From assembly GCA_018398765.1 (NCBI GenBank), contig JAHBMJ010000559.1, positions 1-32,500 on the forward strand: a stretch of DNA of 32,500 nt, read 5' to 3'. How positions within the stretch are numbered: position 1 is the first letter of the stretch; each line of letters opens with the position of its first letter. The DNA is from Chromera velia (Eukaryota > Sar > Chromeraceae). The notes beneath the pieces are model-generated. The model saw only the letters and a program-made list of their open reading frames with translations. It ran no database searches and had not been told where the DNA came from. The position numbers and the translations under genes were made by a program. Shown in pieces: positions 32,264 through 32,500 of the stretch.

Positions 32264-32500
32264 TGTGTGTGTCCACTTGAATGTATCTCCCTGTATGTGC
32301 AGCGTCGAACAACGCAGACGTGCAGGCGTGTCTGGCCCCCCCGTCCGCAGATCCCTCAGACGCCTTTGGCTTCCCCAACTTTACAGCCCCGCTTTCCAAT
32401 GGCGAGAACGCGATCTTCGCAGACGAGAGCGGAGTCGTGGTGGAATTCCGCCAGTGTGCCTGCGGGTGCGTGAGCGTACATGTCTCTCTCTATGTGTGTC
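11994..32500 (+). CDS. Giant secreted or surface multidomain protein with GCC2/GCC3, LNR and HYR-like modules (37 exons, 3' end outside window)
   Basis: Frame-continuous exons: 11994-12274, 12675-12880, 13302-13457, 13748-13797, 14093-14215, 14350-14480, 14802-14869, 15152-15267, 15730-15761, 16197-16257, 16662-16712, 17090-17146, 17369-17600, 17920-18201, 18572-18653, 18890-18953, 19284-19322, 19584-21010, 21507-21683, 22049-22244, 22454-22534, 22809-22865, 22995-23098, 23318-23423, 23665-23777, 24153-24291, 24730-25507, 25905-26401, 26812-28483, 28556-29323, 29507-29652, 29938-30052, 30409-30535, 30973-31101, 31325-31510, 31886-31959, 32303 onward. These give over 3,000 residues. Order: signal peptide (about 1-32), unrecognised region (to about 650), large Cys-bearing exon 18 (about 678-1150), Cys-containing linker, GCC2/GCC3 repeats (about 1597-1790), LNRs (about 1852-1880 and 1978-2008), then HYR-like repeats to the window edge. 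Many N-x-S/T sequons fit an extracellular glycoprotein. A role in adhesion or recognition is inference. Two adjacent genes are possible but no stop or promoter break is evident. Confidence 0.7.
12675..15267 (+). CDS. Giant gene exons 2-8: unrecognised N-terminal region
   Basis: Seven exons (206, 156, 50, 123, 131, 68 and 116 nt) join in frame. Exon 3 encodes a Gly/Ala-rich hydrophobic stretch (IKGIALVAANFACGGG). Exons 5 and 8 encode charged, helix-prone segments (LVDLQKAVIEGLSNRF; LDELETWKKRFETAKE). Exon 6 is Pro/Asp-rich. I recognise no family. Exon 6 requires donor GTTTGT at 14481, although a better GTAGGT lies 4 nt upstream (14477) and would shift frame. Exons 2 and 3 use GTCAGC donors. 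Confidence 0.6.
14477..14486 (+). promoter_or_regulatory. Overlapping 5' splice sites of exon 6
   Basis: GTAGGT (14477) and GTTTGT (14481) overlap. Only GTTTGT gives a frame that joins exon 7 as SPSR-FSDPKKK and then exon 8. Use of the upstream site would shift the frame by four nucleotides. Confidence 0.45.
15009..15040. repeat. Intronic (TGTC)n
   Basis: About seven TGTC units in intron 7 of the giant gene, upstream of exon 8. Confidence 0.8.
15730..17146 (+). CDS. Giant gene exons 9-12: short hydrophobic exons (uncertain)
   Basis: Four small exons (32, 61, 51 and 57 nt), three after TGCAG acceptors of good quality, are joined phase-0 from exon 10 onward. They encode IFLRTVGAALS, a Gln/Lys segment ending KAGCCSG, LWLSLLQFLEYFQTAGT and VLGVIRRVLLPVILHPAFA. 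The last two are hydrophobic or amphipathic and could sit at a membrane or in a protein core. This is the weakest part of the model. An alternative chain would use 16662-16712 in another frame plus an extra exon at about 16772-16827. Confidence 0.4.
16080..16145. repeat. Intronic (TGTC)n-(TC)n
   Basis: TGTC units followed by about 20 TC units in intron 9, about 50 bp before the exon 10 acceptor. Reads as a long pyrimidine tract on the sense strand. Confidence 0.85.
17369..18201 (+). CDS. Giant gene exons 13-14: basic-to-acidic charged region
   Basis: Exon 13 (232 nt) follows a TACAG acceptor. It encodes a Pro/Arg-rich opening and then a highly basic helical stretch (IRRRLKRRKLRAEKRQ and following). 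Exon 14 (282 nt) is charged and becomes strongly acidic near EEDEEGEGEDEEQ, with one sequon (NGTS). The join is phase 1 (LAA-EHMMRR). The basic stretch contains dibasic sites that a furin- or subtilisin-like protease could use, which is speculative. Exon 14 ends at a GTCAGC donor (18202). Confidence 0.65.
18572..19322 (+). CDS. Giant gene exons 15-17
   Basis: Exons of 82, 64 and 39 nt read GVDLTPFQGLDSQVADFE, SMKFMLELLKVNYSILQ and SFFFLGIDLLLDQ. All joins preserve frame, with donors GTGGGC, GTCTGT and GTAGGT and acceptors TGCAG, CGCAG and TGCAG. The last two exons are hydrophobic. They lead directly into the helical start of exon 18. No family is recognised. Confidence 0.55.
19584..21010 (+). 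CDS. Giant gene exon 18: large exon of an extracellular-type region
   Basis: A single 1,427-nt exon encodes about 476 residues. The first third is helical and hydrophobic/charged (ILSAIRKIRSFF; FNMIRDLIRPFLERIRNLL), with cysteines in FVCQGSNPWWCSIED. The middle and C-terminal parts are Ser/Thr/Pro-containing with scattered cysteines and the sequon NRTS, typical of secreted proteins. I recognise no Pfam-type signature. The exon starts after GTGTGTGCAG and ends in phase 2 at GTTGGT (21011). Confidence 0.75.
21507..24291 (+). CDS. Giant gene exons 19-26: short Cys-containing exons
   Basis: Eight exons (177, 196, 81, 57, 104, 106, 113 and 139 nt) join in frame with phases 2, 2, 0, 0, 0, 2, 0 and 2. 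The encoded protein holds scattered Cys residues, often about one pair per exon (CQGG...SLCK; SCQPFGDISQRPCGFQGC; ALQQCTDIENPTSQC), consistent with disulfide-bonded extracellular folds. No family is recognised. If exon 25 (ends 23777) were not spliced, a stop follows at about 23818 with an AATAAA at 23923-23928. Confidence 0.65.
23474..23544. repeat. Intronic (TC)n-(TGTC)n
   Basis: About 14 TC units and about nine TGTC units in intron 24 of the giant gene. The antisense strand gives spurious Arg-Glu and Thr-Asp-Arg-Gln frames. Confidence 0.85.
24594..24729 (+). repeat. Duplicated 3' splice-site region with tandem repeats (intron 26)
   Basis: TCTGCAGTGCCTGCCTCC at 24594 closely matches TCTGCAGTGTCTGCCTCT at 24724, the real acceptor of exon 27. 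Between them are three copies of an ACAGAATTCTTTTTCCT-like unit (24622-24672) and a TCTGC pentamer run (24692-24714). Confidence 0.65.
24730..25507 (+). CDS. Giant gene exon 27: start of GCC2/GCC3 (ephrin-receptor-like) cysteine-rich repeats
   Basis: The first 120 residues form a linker with a few Cys. From about nt 25087 repeats appear with the pattern C-x2-C-P-x-G-T, in units of about 20-25 residues ending in paired Cys: CRPCPGGTDS, CVPCPEGTAN, CLDCPENTFS, CEECPDGTQA, CVDCPDGSVR, CEDCPAG. This matches GCC2/GCC3 or ephrin type A/B receptor-like repeats, extracellular disulfide modules found in animal receptors, polydom proteins and many protist surface proteins. The donor GTAAGT (25508, phase 1) cuts inside a repeat, and exon 28 completes it as GTYEVNRTTC. 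Confidence 0.85.
25905..26401 (+). CDS. Giant gene exon 28: last GCC2/GCC3 repeats and first LNR module
   Basis: Exon 28 begins mid-repeat (TYEVNRTTCVPCPPGSFS) and finishes the array with CTLCFGSYYQ and CLPCPQD. After about 60 residues it encodes an LNR (Lin-12/Notch repeat) core: GDGLCNDPILNTVWC then GWDGGDCC and a final Cys. LNRs are calcium-binding modules of about 35-40 residues; the WDGGDC acidic cluster is the calcium ligand signature. The Cys usually found in CxxxCN is replaced by Leu (CNDPILN), as in the second LNR. The exon ends at GTCAGC (26402) in phase 0; without splicing a stop follows at once. Confidence 0.85.
26406..26535. repeat. Intronic (CTGTCT)n-(TG)n-(TGCG/TGCA)n
   Basis: At the 5' part of intron 28, imperfect CTGTCT units grade into about 15 TG units and end with GTGCATGCGTGCAG, itself a decoy TGCAG acceptor. 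Confidence 0.8.
26812..28483 (+). CDS. Giant gene exon 29: second LNR and first HYR-like repeats
   Basis: The longest exon (1,672 nt). It opens with a Cys-containing linker with sequons (FNRS, NGTQ), then the second LNR (GNGICNPELNFETAPC, then LYDAGDCC). HYR-like Ig-fold repeats follow. Each ends with a D-x(1-4)-P motif after a beta strand: IIDRTKP (27508), VLDTLAP (28021), LRDPRPP (28453). Each is preceded by a D-x-x-G-N turn such as TDAGGNK and MDRAGNS. HYR modules are extracellular adhesion-type folds. I place the end at 28483, before GTCGGT, because reading on meets TAG at 28513. Confidence 0.8.
28484..28555 (+). other. Proposed 72-nt intron containing an in-frame TAG
   Basis: The frames on both sides are identical and separated by TAG (28513-28515). 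GTCGGT at 28484 and TTCGTTGCAG ending at 28555 define a 72-nt intron, phase 1, that removes the stop and keeps both frames, joining TVEG to EATSLNTSD. It is the shortest intron of the model but has the same donor class and TGCAG acceptor as the others. Confidence 0.6.
28556..29323 (+). CDS. Giant gene exon 30: HYR-like repeats 4 and 5
   Basis: A 768-nt exon with two further repeats. The first has VTDIFGNTG followed by FLFDDTSP (28787-28806). The second has YEASDGFN and a degenerate end, LVLDGSAF (29131-29148), where the proline is lost. Single cysteines fall at similar places in each repeat (about two per repeat), suggesting one disulfide each. Sequons include LNTS and ENVT. It ends in phase 1 at GTGAGT (29324). 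Confidence 0.75.
29507..32500 (+). CDS. Giant gene exons 31-37: HYR-like repeats 6-8 and open 3' end
   Basis: Seven exons (146, 115, 127, 129, 186 and 74 nt, then 32303 to at least about 32465). Repeat ends are VFDNAAP (29608), EFDDTPP (30996) and VSDDVPP (31932). Matching G-N turns are VTDLSGNKF and AIDRSGNEA, the latter built by splicing exon 35 to 36 inside the turn. Sequons are frequent (NVTL, NASS, NASD, NTSC, NRTL, NSTA, NFTA). Exon 37 is Cys-bearing (QACLAPPS; QCACG) and has possible donors at 32466 and 32470, so the gene continues beyond the window. Confidence 0.7.
30358..30406. repeat. Intronic (TGTC)n-(TC)n-(GT)n at the exon 33 acceptor
   Basis: The compound repeat runs straight into the acceptor GTGTGTGCAG (ends 30408). 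Confidence 0.8.
31807..31837. repeat. Intronic (CTTC)n
   Basis: About seven CTTC units in intron 35, upstream of the acceptor of exon 36. Confidence 0.8.
31960..31996 (+). repeat. (TGAG)n tract forming tandem splice donors
   Basis: Eight TGAG units start at 31961, directly at the end of exon 36, giving eight GTGAGT hexamers at 4-nt spacing (31960 to 31988). The first fits the frame. Confidence 0.8.
32229..32272. repeat. Intronic (GT)n
   Basis: About 20 GT units with one CT interruption in intron 36. Confidence 0.85.

Noticed and set aside
1-32500. tRNA, rRNA or CRISPR-like structures
   Set aside because: No cloverleaf with A/B boxes, no rRNA-like core and no regularly spaced repeats with unique spacers were seen; regular repeats are all microsatellites.

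Overview
This is a nuclear eukaryotic window. Genes are split by many GT-AG introns, coding exons are near 50-55% GC, and introns and intergenic DNA are full of microsatellites (GA/CT, CA/GT, GACA/TGTC, GAAA). Introns almost always end in TGCAG, and a LINE remnant is present. There is no prokaryotic or organellar layout. The style resembles a free-living alga or protist such as a chromerid (Chromera-like) alveolate. That assignment is inference; the sequence holds no taxonomic marker such as rRNA.

Layout: (1) 1-8454 is mostly non-coding. It has an AT-rich island (about 1190-1800), a remnant of a LINE-type retrotransposon C-terminus (about 1919-2566), and a long microsatellite-rich stretch (3.9-7.0 kb) with a degenerate duplicated block. 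(2) 8455-11321, minus strand: a four-exon gene for a proline/glutamine-rich KH-domain RNA-binding protein of about 677 residues. (3) 11322-11993: a 672-bp divergent intergenic region, probably a shared promoter, with two exact TGCATGCA motifs. (4) 11994 to beyond 32500, plus strand: one very large gene. I could join 37 exons in a consistent reading frame, giving over 3,000 residues without reaching the 3' end.

The giant protein starts with a signal peptide and a long unrecognised N-terminal region. Then come a cysteine-rich extracellular-type region, a run of GCC2/GCC3 (ephrin-receptor-like) cysteine-rich repeats, two Lin-12/Notch repeat (LNR) modules, and a long array of HYR-like Ig-fold repeats ending in D-x(2-3)-P motifs. 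The open frame still runs at the window edge. At least 17 N-x-S/T sequons support secretion or surface exposure. This mix of modules recalls animal extracellular proteins (polydom/SVEP1 combines GCC and HYR modules; Notch and pappalysin carry LNRs) and is the most interesting object in the window.

Splicing in this gene looks distinctive. In my model the donor has G at +5 in 35 of 36 introns but no purine preference at +3 (11 C, 5 T, 13 G, 7 A). The acceptor is TGCAG in 27 of 36. All exon coordinates come from reading-frame continuity by eye, without transcript evidence.
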